Notes under the pieces: generated by a model
What the model was told of the DNA's origin: nothing
Seen by the model: the letters and a program-made list of their open reading frames with translations, nothing else
Database searches by the model: none
Source of the DNA: an uncultured Muribaculaceae bacterium
GTDB lineage: Bacteria > Bacteroidota > Bacteroidia > Bacteroidales > Muribaculaceae
NCBI GenBank assembly: GCA_910578095.1
Contig: CAJTOZ010000011.1
Location: 1-64,000 of the forward strand
DNA: 64,000 nucleotides
Direction of reading: 5' to 3'
Made by a program: the position numbers and the translations under genes
Shown here: positions 17,801 through 26,069 of the stretch, one piece after another
Numbering within the stretch: the stretch's first letter is position 1
Layout: the number at the start of each line of letters is the position of its first letter

Positions 17801-18857
17801 AGGAGGCACCGGCGTGGGACTGCATCTCACGCAACAGCTTGTGGAACTGCACGGAGGCACCATCAGCGTGACCGACAACCCCGACGGCAACGGAGGTTCC
17901 TGCTTCACCGTCGTAATTCCCGCAGGCACCGACACAGCCACGGACAACGAGGAGAAAGCATCGGAAATTTTCCCCGGAGCACGCCCGGTGGTCAGACAAG
18001 GCATGCCCCTCAGCGACACAAAAACACTGCTGCTGCCCGATCTCGAAGAGCCATCGGCCGACACTGCCACAAGCAATGCCGAGCGCATACTGATAGTGGA
18101 GGATGATGAAGAGATACGCAACTACCTCACCCACGAGCTCTCGGCCAAATATCGCGTGAGCGTGTGCACCAATGGCAGGGAGGCGCTCGACATAATATTC
18201 CGGCGTGCGCCCGAACTGATCATGAGCGACATCATGATGCCGGAAATGGACGGTCTCTCCCTCACCCGGGCCATAAAACAGAACATCAACCTGAACCACA
18301 TACCCATCATAATCCTCACCGCCATGACACGCGACGAGGACAACATAAACGCCCTCGAAGCCGGCGCCGACGACTATGTGACCAAACCCTTCAACATTGA
18401 AATTGTAAAAACAAAAATAGCCGGACAGCTCGCCCGGTACCGACAGCTCAAAAACCGCTACAGCGGCAATCAGGAACACGACGACAAGATAGATGAAATC
18501 AATGTGACAAGCAGCGACGAGAAACTGATGAGCCGCATAATGGCTGTGCTCAACCGGGAAATGGCCAACACCGAACTCACTGTCGAACAACTGGCATCCG
18601 ATGTGGGCCTTAGCCGAGTGCATCTGCACCGCAAGCTCAAGACGCTCACCAATCAGTCGCCGCGCGATTTCATCCGCAACACAAGGCTGCGGCAGGCCGC
18701 ACGGTTGCTACGCGAAAAGAAGCTCAGCGTGGCCGAAGTGGCCGACCTCACAGGCTTCTGCAACGCCGGAAGTTTCACCACTTCTTTCAAACGCCTTTTC
18801 GGCATGACACCCACAGAATACATACACAAAGAAAACAGCGAAAAGACAACATGCTGA
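14877..18857 (+). CDS. Hybrid two-component system regulator (HTCS) of the xylan locus
   Basis: Single-protein sensor and transcription factor of 1326 residues. Order of parts: signal peptide (about 1-21); periplasmic two-propeller sensor built from Reg_prop repeats such as TRDGMMWIATEDGLNRYDG, EGNIWIGLYQSGVAML and HNVWVGLLNSGLMKYD; a Y_Y_Y-type beta domain (about 660-745); a membrane segment near 755-775; HisKA with phospho-acceptor His806 in NISHEIRTPMS; HATPase with MNLLSNAVKYTPEGG and TDTGIGIP; a receiver with Asp1118 in MSDIMMPEMDG and the KPF lysine motif; and a C-terminal AraC-type pair of helix-turn-helix motifs (about 1220-1322). All signalling residues are present. Known HTCS proteins bind a breakdown product of the glycan in the periplasm; here probably a xylo-oligosaccharide. 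It lies between the two arms it presumably controls. Confidence 0.96.
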   Translation: MKRQFTALLAICAIALCGYAQAVRIFTTDHDLSSSLVNQLHQTRDGMMWIATEDGLNRYDGNKFTIYRHASDDSTSLCNNFVKSVFEDDDNRIYVCTRRGLQQYHPASDSFGPRLTMDDGAPFTASVNYAIRRAPGEYWTIGDSVKILRTGAHDAPSIHNIPWLARECRNIHCGVVDNDGNLWLSKNESGLFRINSDNSVTHYFGAQNDPCISSMTIGRDGLLYASTTSHGLMRFNSDSNTFQQLTESTGREIKSLFTDNNGDIVQAIDGHGIMIYTPATGNNRKFTFGNSGFDSDRLKTHCAMRDEEGNIWIGLYQSGVAMLPQQPNSFSYIGHKSVGANVIGHNCVSTLYRDHDNVLWVGADNDGIYALNPDNSLRAHFYNDGIAVPMCIFEDSHNNLWVGTYLNGVGIMDRNTGNMKRIDFSDGPNCPANVCFAMAEDREHNVWVGLLNSGLMKYDLTQGKPVKDFPWRSKIDPWIASLYYSAKTNSLYVGTYSGLQIVDNVSLADPTISHLFSDDVIHSMDEAPDGTLWLATTDGVICYNPATGSSRRYSVADGLHNSTVYAVSHDGRHVWLSLNSGLSRFDPSTGVFSNFLVDDGLQGNEFYKNSVCKDAAGHIYFGGTGGITHFNPRDITTPGRVWTPRIAGLYLHGSRAAADTPLHIASKLKLKHDQNSFSIEFGTRELARPEAVRFAYSIDGKPWEILPAGTNIVNFHNLDAGHHILSIKVVDNLTESDTRTIAIDIAHPWYASAWAKALYATAAVLLLLWSARSYRTRMRHRAELINLTHAEQINEARLQSFVNISHEIRTPMSLVISPLQKLLASDTDAARRHEYGLILRNAKRILRLIDELMDLRKIEKRQMRLTLRRTPLVPFINDLCETFAQVTAGKNISLEFDHADNDISACIDTANFDKILMNLLSNAVKYTPEGGRISIGLTQHDNMVKITVTDTGIGIPNNDKTRIFERFYQAHGNTAGGTGVGLHLTQQLVELHGGTISVTDNPDGNGGSCFTVVIPAGTDTATDNEEKASEIFPGARPVVRQGMPLSDTKTLLLPDLEEPSADTATSNAERILIVEDDEEIRNYLTHELSAKYRVSVCTNGREALDIIFRRAPELIMSDIMMPEMDGLSLTRAIKQNINLNHIPIIILTAMTRDEDNINALEAGADDYVTKPFNIEIVKTKIAGQLARYRQLKNRYSGNQEHDDKIDEINVTSSDEKLMSRIMAVLNREMANTELTVEQLASDVGLSRVHLHRKLKTLTNQSPRDFIRNTRLRQAARLLREKKLSVAEVADLTGFCNAGSFTTSFKRLFGMTPTEYIHKENSEKTTC

Positions 18858-18871
18858 TTGCCAGCACCGAT

Positions 18872-18999
18872 GTTACATAGCGCAAGATATTTGAAACAAA
18901 CCGGGGGTTGATTTTTTGCTTACTGAACAAAGATGTTACAACTACCTAAACATGTGTTACACCGCAAATATTAAAATCTGTTTAGTCTGTCTAATTTTG
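18872..18999 (+). promoter_or_regulatory. Promoter and paired GTTAC operator of the GH43-xus arm
   Basis: GTTAC half-sites begin at 18935 and 18956, 21 bp apart, and the inner one is 36 bp upstream of the -7 box TAATTTTG (18992-18999). A further ATGTTACAT site has its GTTAC at 18872, 63 bp (three times 21) upstream of the outer site, so all could lie on one face of the helix. The -33 position (18968-18971) reads ATAT. The GH43 start codon is 42 bases after the -7 box. The layout matches the promoters of GH115 and GH35. Confidence 0.72.
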
Positions 19000-19040
19000 C
19001 ATAAAAATCATCCATAAACCGGAAACATTATCATCACACC

Positions 19041-20750
19041 ATGAAAAGCCCAATAGCAATAGCACTCGCCGCCCTCATAGCCGGAGGTTGCACAGCCACG
19101 CAGAAGAGCCAGGAACCTCAGCCGGGCGTAGCTCTGTTCGACACATTCCGCTACGAGGGAAACGATAGCATATATGCTATCTGTCCGCTTGCGGACAGCG
19201 CGAGCTACCACAACCCCATACTGCCCGGATGGTACTCCGACCCCTCCGTGTGCACCAACGGTGAAGGCGACTATTTCCTGGTCACCTCCACTTTCTGCTA
19301 CTACCCGGGAGTTCCCATCTTCCATAGCACCGACATGGTGAACTGGCGCCAGATAGGCCACGTGCTTAACCGCGAATCGCAACTCGACAATTTCCCCGGC
19401 CAGCACATCAGCGGCGGTATTTTTGCCCCCGCCATCAGCTACAATCCGGCCAACAAAACATACTACATGATCACCACCAACGTGGGCGCAGGCAACTTTT
19501 TCGTGAAGACCACCGACCCCTTCGGCGGCCAGTGGAGCGACCCCGTGTACCTCCCCGAGGTGCAGGGCATCGATCCGGCATTCTTCTTCGATGAGGACGG
19601 CAAGGCCTACATCGTGAACAACGACGACGCTCCCGATGGCAAGCCGGAATACAGCGGCCACCGCACGGTGCGCGTGGTGGAGTTCGACACCGCCACCGAC
19701 AAGTGCGTGGGCGAACGCCGCATCGTGGTCAACAAAGGATGGCGCCCTCAGGACAAGCCCATCTGGTGCGAGGGCCCGCACATATACAGAATCAATGGCG
19801 AATACTATCTGATGACAGCCGAAGGAGGCACCGGCGACTGGCACAGCGAGGTGATATACCGCGGCAAATCGCCATTCGGACCATTCACGCCTTACGAGAA
19901 AAACCCGATACTGACGCAGCGCAACCTTGACCGCAACCGCCCGAACCCCGTCACCTGCGCCGGCCATGCCGACCTGATACAGACCACCGAAGGCGACTGG
20001 ATGGCCGTATTTCTGGCTTGCCGCCCCAACGGACAGGGCTTCGAGAACCTGGGACGCGAAACATTCCTCCTGCCTGTGGAATGGACCGAGGACGGCTGGC
20101 CCGTGATCAACCCCGACATGCAACCCGTGGCCATGAATCCGCGCCGCGAGGGAGCTGTGCGCGGCGATGATGCCACCTTCGGCAATTTCGCGGTGACCGA
20201 CTATTTCGACAGCACAGCCCTGGACCAGCGCTGGATGACCCTGCGCTCCGCGGCCGACAGCCTTTACTCGCTCAGCTCCACGCCCGGCTATCTGGCATTG
20301 AAATGCACGGACGAAACCGCGTGCGGCAAAGGCACGCCCGCATTTGTGGCACGCCGCCTGCAGCACCATAATTTCAACTGCTCCACCGAGATGACATTCC
20401 TGCCCGACAGCACCTCGCAGGCAGGCCTCCTCATATTCAAGGACGAGAAACACCAGTATTTCTTCGGCCGCGCCCTTGACGCAGAAGGCCACGATATTCT
20501 TTTCGTCGACAAAGTGTCGCCCGACGGCGTCTCCACCATAGCCACCGCGGAAATTCCCTCCGGCAACAATGCTGTCGCTCTCAAAATTTCCTCCGATGGC
20601 CTCACCTACGATTTCACCGCCTCCACCGATGGCGGGAACAATGAGATAAAGGTGGCCGCAGGTATCGACGCACGCCACACATCCACTGCCGAGGCAGGCG
20701 GCTTCACAGGCACCACCGTAGGGCCGTACGCCATACGGGCCGAGAGATAA
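19041..20750 (+). CDS. GH43 beta-xylosidase/alpha-arabinofuranosidase lipoprotein with C-terminal beta-sandwich
   Basis: A 569-residue lipoprotein (lipobox LIAGGC, Cys17) with an N-terminal GH43 propeller (about residues 55-370) and a C-terminal concanavalin-like sandwich (about 385-565). Catalytic residues visible: Asp67 in GWYSDPSV, Asp178 in VQGIDPAFF and Glu244 in IWCEGPHIYR. This two-domain layout is typical of GH43 subfamilies that release arabinose or xylose from arabinoxylan oligosaccharides. It is the first gene of the plus-strand arm, 183 bases after the regulator, with the shared operator in that gap, and 154 bases before xusA. The 154-base gap is a very A-rich leader without a clear promoter box, so read-through into the xus genes is likely. 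Confidence 0.9.
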   Translation: MKSPIAIALAALIAGGCTATQKSQEPQPGVALFDTFRYEGNDSIYAICPLADSASYHNPILPGWYSDPSVCTNGEGDYFLVTSTFCYYPGVPIFHSTDMVNWRQIGHVLNRESQLDNFPGQHISGGIFAPAISYNPANKTYYMITTNVGAGNFFVKTTDPFGGQWSDPVYLPEVQGIDPAFFFDEDGKAYIVNNDDAPDGKPEYSGHRTVRVVEFDTATDKCVGERRIVVNKGWRPQDKPIWCEGPHIYRINGEYYLMTAEGGTGDWHSEVIYRGKSPFGPFTPYEKNPILTQRNLDRNRPNPVTCAGHADLIQTTEGDWMAVFLACRPNGQGFENLGRETFLLPVEWTEDGWPVINPDMQPVAMNPRREGAVRGDDATFGNFAVTDYFDSTALDQRWMTLRSAADSLYSLSSTPGYLALKCTDETACGKGTPAFVARRLQHHNFNCSTEMTFLPDSTSQAGLLIFKDEKHQYFFGRALDAEGHDILFVDKVSPDGVSTIATAEIPSGNNAVALKISSDGLTYDFTASTDGGNNEIKVAAGIDARHTSTAEAGGFTGTTVGPYAIRAER

Positions 20751-20904
20751 TTCACATTAAATAATAGTATATAGGAGAAACAAATCTAAAAACCGGAAAA
20801 ACAAAAAACACAGAAAACAGTACCATCACACACAACCGAAAAAGAATCTTTGCAAGAGAAAAGCGAAAACACATTAATAACCTGAACTAACCAATCACCA
20901 ACAC

Positions 20905-23900
20905 ATGGAAAATGTAAAGAAATTACTTCGATGCATTTCAGTGCTGACACTGCTGCTCGTGTGCGGAGCTTTCACCGCCCACGCAGAAACAGTGACAGGT
21001 ACTGTGGTCGACGATACGGGCGAGCCCCTGATCGGCGTCAGCGTAATGCTCAAAGGCAGCAAGGCAGGCGTGACCACCGACATCGACGGATACTACACCA
21101 TCCAGGTGGCCGATACTAAAACGGCTACACTCACGTTCAGCTACGTGGGCATGGAACCCCAGGAAATCAAAATCAACGGACGCAAGACCATCGACGTCAC
21201 CCTCAAGCCCAACAGCAACGCCCTTGAGGAGGTAGTCGTAGTGGGCTACGGCCAGCAGAAGAAGGCATCGGTGGTGGGCGCCATCACCCAGACCACCGGC
21301 GATGTGCTCGCACGCGCAGCCGGTGTGCACGACATTGGCGCCGCCCTCACCGGCAACATGCCCGGCGTCGTAACCACACAGAGCAGCGGTATGCCCGGCG
21401 ACGAAGAGCCCCAGATCACCATCCGCGGAGCATCGTCCTGGAACAACAGCAGCCCGCTGGTGCTCGTGGACGGCATCGAACGCCCCATGAGCTCCGTAGA
21501 CATGAGCTCCGTGCAGACCATCTCCGCACTCAAGGACGCATCCGCCACGGCTGTGTATGGTGTGAAAGGCGCCAACGGTGTCATCCTCATCACCACCAAA
21601 CGCGGTACTGAAGGCAAGGCCAAAATCGACGTAGGCTTCACCGCTACGATGAAGACAATCTCGCGTCTGCCCGACAAATACGACTCCTACGATGCTCTCA
21701 CCATGACCAACCGCGCCATTGAGCATGAACTTGCGCTCAACCCCGGTTCATGGAACTACCTCATCCCGCAGTCGCGTATCAACAAATACCGCTACCGCAC
21801 CTCGATAGAGGACATCGAGCGCTATCCCAATGTGGACTGGCGCAACGAGCTCTTCAAGGACGCAGCAATGAGCTACAATGCCTACATCAACATCGCCGGC
21901 GGCACCAATTTCGTGCGCTACTACGCAGCAGTCGACTTCGTCAACGAAGGTGACATGTTCCGCTCGCAGAACCCCGGACGCGGTTTCGTCAACGGCTTCA
22001 ACTACAACCGCCTCAACGTACGCTCCAACCTTGACTTCTCCCTGACCAAGACCACCGTATTCAAGGTGAACGTGGCCGGCAGCAACGGTGTGCGCAAGAC
22101 CCCCTTCAGCGCAAGCGGAGAATATAACGTTGACTGGAATGCCGCACAAGCATGGGCCGGTGTGTACAACAGCGCCCCCGACCAGTTCATGCCCATATAC
22201 TCCGACGGCTCAATAGGCTACTATCCCGAATTCGCATCGCAAGTAGTGAACTCCGTATCCCAGATTCTTACCTCTGGCTACATGAACACCATGAACACCC
22301 GCATCAACACCGACTTCGTGCTTGAGCAGAACCTCGACTTCATCACCAAGGGCCTCAACTTCCGCGGTATGATATCATGGGACAACCTCTTCTACGACTC
22401 CAAACGCGGCGTGCAGGACAACTACTCCGGCTACCAGAACAAGTGGATCGACCCCGTCACCGGCGAGGTATCCTACAAAAACCTTTCCGATGCCAACACC
22501 AACTTCGACTACCGCCCCATGGACAACCTCAGCACCAACGGCGGCGAAGTGATCAACTGGAAGACACAGCGCCACGTCAACTACCAGCTCCAACTCAACT
22601 GGGCCCGCGATTTCGGCAAGCACGCCGTCAGCGCTACCGGTGTGTGGACCCGCCAGGAAGACGCCTACGGCAGCGAGATTCCCCGCTACCGTGAGGACTG
22701 GGTGTTCCGTACCACCTACGACTTCGACGGCCGCTACCTCATCGAATACAACGGTGCCTACAATGGCTCCGAGAAGTTCGGCAAAGGCTACCGCTTCGGC
22801 TTCTTCAACTCCGGCGCCATCGGCTGGCGTATCAGCGGCGAGCCCTTCTTCAAGGCCCTTCTGCCCTATGTCAACAACCTGAAACTGCGCGCATCCTACG
22901 GTGAGATCGGTGACGACACCGGCGACCGCTGGCTCTTCATGGACCAATGGGGTTTCGGCAGCTGGAACGGGAGTGCATCTTCCGCTGTCATCGACGGCTC
23001 CGGGCGTCCCGGCAACACTGCTCCCTACAAATACTACTATCAGACCATCATGGGCAACCCCGACGCCCACTGGGAAAAAGTGAAGAAGTTCAACTTCGGT
23101 ATCGACTACGGCTTCCTCAACGACATGTTCGCCGGCTCCGTCGAAATATTCAAAGACAAGCGTAACGACATCCTCATCAAAGGTAGCGAACGCTCCGTGC
23201 CCAGCTACTTCGGTGGTTCTGCCCCCACGGCAAACCTCGGTAAGGCCGAATCCAAAGGTTTCGAAATAGAGTTGCGCTTCAACTACCCCATCAACAAGGA
23301 CATGCGCGTATGGGCCAACATGAACATGACCCACGCTGCCAACAAGATCATCGAGCGCGACGACCCCAAACTCAAGCCCGGCTACCAGAAACAGGCAGGC
23401 TATGCCATCGGTCAGCACAAGAGCTACATCGATGCAGGCTTCCTCAACAACTACGACATGATCTACGGTGCACCAGCCTTCGAAACCAACAACGAGCAGC
23501 GCCTTCCCGGCGACTACTATATTGTCGACTTCAACGGTGACGGCATCATTGACGACAACGACTCCGCACCTATCGGCTACACAACCACACCCCAGAACAC
23601 CTACAACGCCACCCTCGGCTTTGAATGGAAGGGATTCAGCGTGTTCGCCCAGTTCTACGGCGTCACCAACGTATCGCGCGTTGTCACTCTCGACAGTTTC
23701 GACAAACAGCTGCACAACGTGTACAACCTCCGCGAATGGTGGAGCGCCGACGGCAGCGGCGAGATGCTCGTGCCCCGCTACCTCTCCACACCCAACTCCC
23801 GCGGCAACGGCACACAGTGGCTCTACGACGGATCCTACGTGCGTCTGAAAAACGTGGAAATTGCCTACACCTGGAACGCCGGCTGGATCAAGAAGCTCGG

Positions 23901-24048
23901 CCTCAGTAACCTCAAGGTGTACCTCAACGGCAACAACCTCTGGTTCTGGAGCCGTCTCCCGGACGACCGCGAATCCGACCACGGATATGCCGCCACTGCC
24001 TACCCGACAGCCCGCCGCTTCAACCTCGGCGTGAAGTTCTCACTCTAA
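20905..24048 (+). CDS. xusA: SusC-type TonB-dependent xylan oligosaccharide transporter
   Basis: Outer-membrane TonB-dependent importer of 1047 residues. Order: signal peptide (about 1-27); carboxypeptidase-regulatory-like domain (TVTGTVVDDTGEPLIGVSVM, residues 29-105); TonB-box region ALEEVVVVGYGQQKK; plug domain with PLVLVDGIERPM and AVYGVKGANGVILITTKRG; then the 22-strand barrel with the usual C-terminal strand RRFNLGVKFSL. Paired with the SusD-type lipoprotein immediately downstream, it forms a lid-and-barrel complex that imports xylo-oligosaccharides. The order SusC-SusD-SusC-SusD-unknown-GH10 matches the xus core first described in Prevotella bryantii and common in Bacteroidota xylan loci, the basis for the symbol. 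Confidence 0.94.
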   Translation: MENVKKLLRCISVLTLLLVCGAFTAHAETVTGTVVDDTGEPLIGVSVMLKGSKAGVTTDIDGYYTIQVADTKTATLTFSYVGMEPQEIKINGRKTIDVTLKPNSNALEEVVVVGYGQQKKASVVGAITQTTGDVLARAAGVHDIGAALTGNMPGVVTTQSSGMPGDEEPQITIRGASSWNNSSPLVLVDGIERPMSSVDMSSVQTISALKDASATAVYGVKGANGVILITTKRGTEGKAKIDVGFTATMKTISRLPDKYDSYDALTMTNRAIEHELALNPGSWNYLIPQSRINKYRYRTSIEDIERYPNVDWRNELFKDAAMSYNAYINIAGGTNFVRYYAAVDFVNEGDMFRSQNPGRGFVNGFNYNRLNVRSNLDFSLTKTTVFKVNVAGSNGVRKTPFSASGEYNVDWNAAQAWAGVYNSAPDQFMPIYSDGSIGYYPEFASQVVNSVSQILTSGYMNTMNTRINTDFVLEQNLDFITKGLNFRGMISWDNLFYDSKRGVQDNYSGYQNKWIDPVTGEVSYKNLSDANTNFDYRPMDNLSTNGGEVINWKTQRHVNYQLQLNWARDFGKHAVSATGVWTRQEDAYGSEIPRYREDWVFRTTYDFDGRYLIEYNGAYNGSEKFGKGYRFGFFNSGAIGWRISGEPFFKALLPYVNNLKLRASYGEIGDDTGDRWLFMDQWGFGSWNGSASSAVIDGSGRPGNTAPYKYYYQTIMGNPDAHWEKVKKFNFGIDYGFLNDMFAGSVEIFKDKRNDILIKGSERSVPSYFGGSAPTANLGKAESKGFEIELRFNYPINKDMRVWANMNMTHAANKIIERDDPKLKPGYQKQAGYAIGQHKSYIDAGFLNNYDMIYGAPAFETNNEQRLPGDYYIVDFNGDGIIDDNDSAPIGYTTTPQNTYNATLGFEWKGFSVFAQFYGVTNVSRVVTLDSFDKQLHNVYNLREWWSADGSGEMLVPRYLSTPNSRGNGTQWLYDGSYVRLKNVEIAYTWNAGWIKKLGLSNLKVYLNGNNLWFWSRLPDDRESDHGYAATAYPTARRFNLGVKFSL

Positions 24049-24061
24049 TATCACGAAAACA

Positions 24062-26026
24062 ATGAAAATGAACATATATAAATTCCTCGCAAGCGCATTC
24101 ATCGCTCTGGCTTCCACCACTGCCATGACTTCGTGCGAAGACTATCTGGAAAAGGACCCCGATTCCACTGTCAACGCCGAAGACGCATTCAAGGATTATA
24201 CCAACTTCCAGGGGTTCATTGATGAAATCTACAACTGCGTGCCCATGAAGAACGCCCACTACTGGACCGAAACATGGAACCTCGGAGAAGACGAGTACCT
24301 CGTGCCTGCTGGCAACTGGCACATGCTCCACCAGGTAGACCTCGGCGACTTCTGGAAATGGCAGGGCGGCTCGCTCGGCCAAAACGGATTCTGGTTCGAC
24401 AAGAGCAGCGTGAATCCGCGCAGCAACAACCCCGGAGAACACTCCCTCTACGGACACGCATGGTACTGCATCCGCAAGTGCAACATGGGTCTGGAGAACC
24501 TTGACAAACTCACCGGCACCGACGAGGAGCGCCGTCTGCTCCAAGGACAGATGCTCTTCTTCCGCGCATGGTGGCACTTCGAGATGATGCAGTTCCTCGG
24601 CGGACTACCCTACCTCGACCGCACCATCCCCGCCAGCGAATCGCCCACAGAAAAGCGGCTCTCCTTCCAGGAAGCAGCCGACAAGTGCGCGGCCGACTTC
24701 CGCGCCGCCGCCGACCTGCTCCCCCTCGACTGGGACCAGACCGCCGTAGGACGCAAGACCATAGGCCACAACAAGGGCCGTATCAACAAAGCCATGGCAC
24801 TCGGCTATCTCGGCAAGTCCATGCTTTGGGCAGGCTCCCCCCTGATGGTCAACGGACCCCAGACCGGTGGCACCCACACCTACGACTACGACGCAGCCTA
24901 TTGCGAGAAAGCAGCCAAAGCCTTCGGCGAACTGCTCACACTCGTGGAGAACGGCAAGACCCTCTACAAGCTCGCCGGTTTCAAAGATGCCTACAAGAAC
25001 CTTTACGACCACGAAAAAGCCGACGGTGCCAGCGACTGCTACAGCGAGATCTGGTTCACCTACCGCCAAAACGGAAAGATGCCGGGTGCAAGCGAGACTA
25101 TGTTCCAGGCCATCAACCTCACCTGGGGCAACGGAGGCCCCAACTCCTACATGGGCTATAACTACGTGGCCACGTTCTGCCCCAACCAGCTTGCAGGCTG
25201 GGTAGGCAGCGACAACCTTGTGCACCACCCCACGGCCAACTATGTCGAGTACTACGGCATGGCCAACGGACTGCCCATCGACGACCCCGACTCCGGCTAC
25301 GATCCCGGACATCCCTACAAGAACCGCGACCCGCGTTTCTACCACGACATCATATTCGACGGTTTCAAATTCATCAACGGCTCGGCCGACGACAACCAGA
25401 AATACTCACCGCTCTACACCGGCGGCGACTACCGCAACCAAAACACCGCCAGCTCCACAGGCTACCTCATGAACAAGCTCGTACCCCACATGTGCAACAA
25501 AGTGGACAAACTCGGAGGATATGGCGACAACTGTAATGCCGACATCCCCTACATGCGTCTGGCCGATATCTATCTGATGTACGCCGAAGCTGCAGGTGCT
25601 GTGGGCGGAGCAAGCGGAAAGAGCGACAACTACTCCAAGACCGCCGCCGATGCCATCAATGTAGTGCGCGACCGCTGCGGTGCAGGCCACGTGGCCGACA
25701 AATACAAAGCCAACCGCAATGCATTCCTCGACGAAGTGCGCCGCGAACGCGCTGTCGAACTCGCCTTCGAAGGTATGCGCTTCAACGATCTCCAGCGCTG
25801 GCTGCTCCTCACCGAACCCAAATACACCAAGAAGACAGCACACAACTTCAAACGCGTGGAAACATTCGACTGGCTCAAGGCCAACGACCCCGCCGACGCA
25901 CGCATAGCCGAGCTCGAAGAAGAAGTGCTTCTCGTGCGTCCATTCACTGCCAAACACTATTGGTTCCCCCTCAAGCGCAACGACACTCAGATGTACGAAG
26001 GCTTCGATCAGAACCCCGGATGGTAA
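24062..26026 (+). CDS. xusB: SusD-type xylan-binding lipoprotein
   Basis: Surface lipoprotein of 654 residues (lipobox region TTAMTSC, Cys25) with SusD tetratricopeptide-type helices. Family marks include LLQGQMLFFRAWWHFEMMQFLGGLPYLDR around residues 160-190 and the C-terminal RRERAVELAFEGMRFNDLQRW. It begins 13 bases after xusA; an in-frame second ATG (codon 3) could also serve as start. It is longer than the common 500-600 residues of SusD, mostly through loops that could form the glycan site. It would act as the lid on XusA at the cell surface. Confidence 0.93.
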   Translation: MKMNIYKFLASAFIALASTTAMTSCEDYLEKDPDSTVNAEDAFKDYTNFQGFIDEIYNCVPMKNAHYWTETWNLGEDEYLVPAGNWHMLHQVDLGDFWKWQGGSLGQNGFWFDKSSVNPRSNNPGEHSLYGHAWYCIRKCNMGLENLDKLTGTDEERRLLQGQMLFFRAWWHFEMMQFLGGLPYLDRTIPASESPTEKRLSFQEAADKCAADFRAAADLLPLDWDQTAVGRKTIGHNKGRINKAMALGYLGKSMLWAGSPLMVNGPQTGGTHTYDYDAAYCEKAAKAFGELLTLVENGKTLYKLAGFKDAYKNLYDHEKADGASDCYSEIWFTYRQNGKMPGASETMFQAINLTWGNGGPNSYMGYNYVATFCPNQLAGWVGSDNLVHHPTANYVEYYGMANGLPIDDPDSGYDPGHPYKNRDPRFYHDIIFDGFKFINGSADDNQKYSPLYTGGDYRNQNTASSTGYLMNKLVPHMCNKVDKLGGYGDNCNADIPYMRLADIYLMYAEAAGAVGGASGKSDNYSKTAADAINVVRDRCGAGHVADKYKANRNAFLDEVRRERAVELAFEGMRFNDLQRWLLLTEPKYTKKTAHNFKRVETFDWLKANDPADARIAELEEEVLLVRPFTAKHYWFPLKRNDTQMYEGFDQNPGW

Positions 26027-26069
26027 AGAGTAATAAACTACAAACCCTAAGAATATCACATTTCAATAT

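Noticed and set aside
19008..20678. Open reading frame of 556 codons opposite the GH43 lipoprotein
   Set aside because: Starts downstream within the xusA side and covers the promoter-proximal GH43 gene in antisense; His/Val/Gly-rich with no motif.
20751..20904. Possible independent promoter or riboswitch before xusA
   Set aside because: The leader is A-rich without a TAnnTTTG box, half-site pair or stable stem that I could trace.
22375..23982. Open reading frame of 535 codons opposite xusA
   Set aside because: Antisense shadow; the Val/Glu-rich repeats mirror the Asn/Tyr/Asp-rich barrel strands of xusA.
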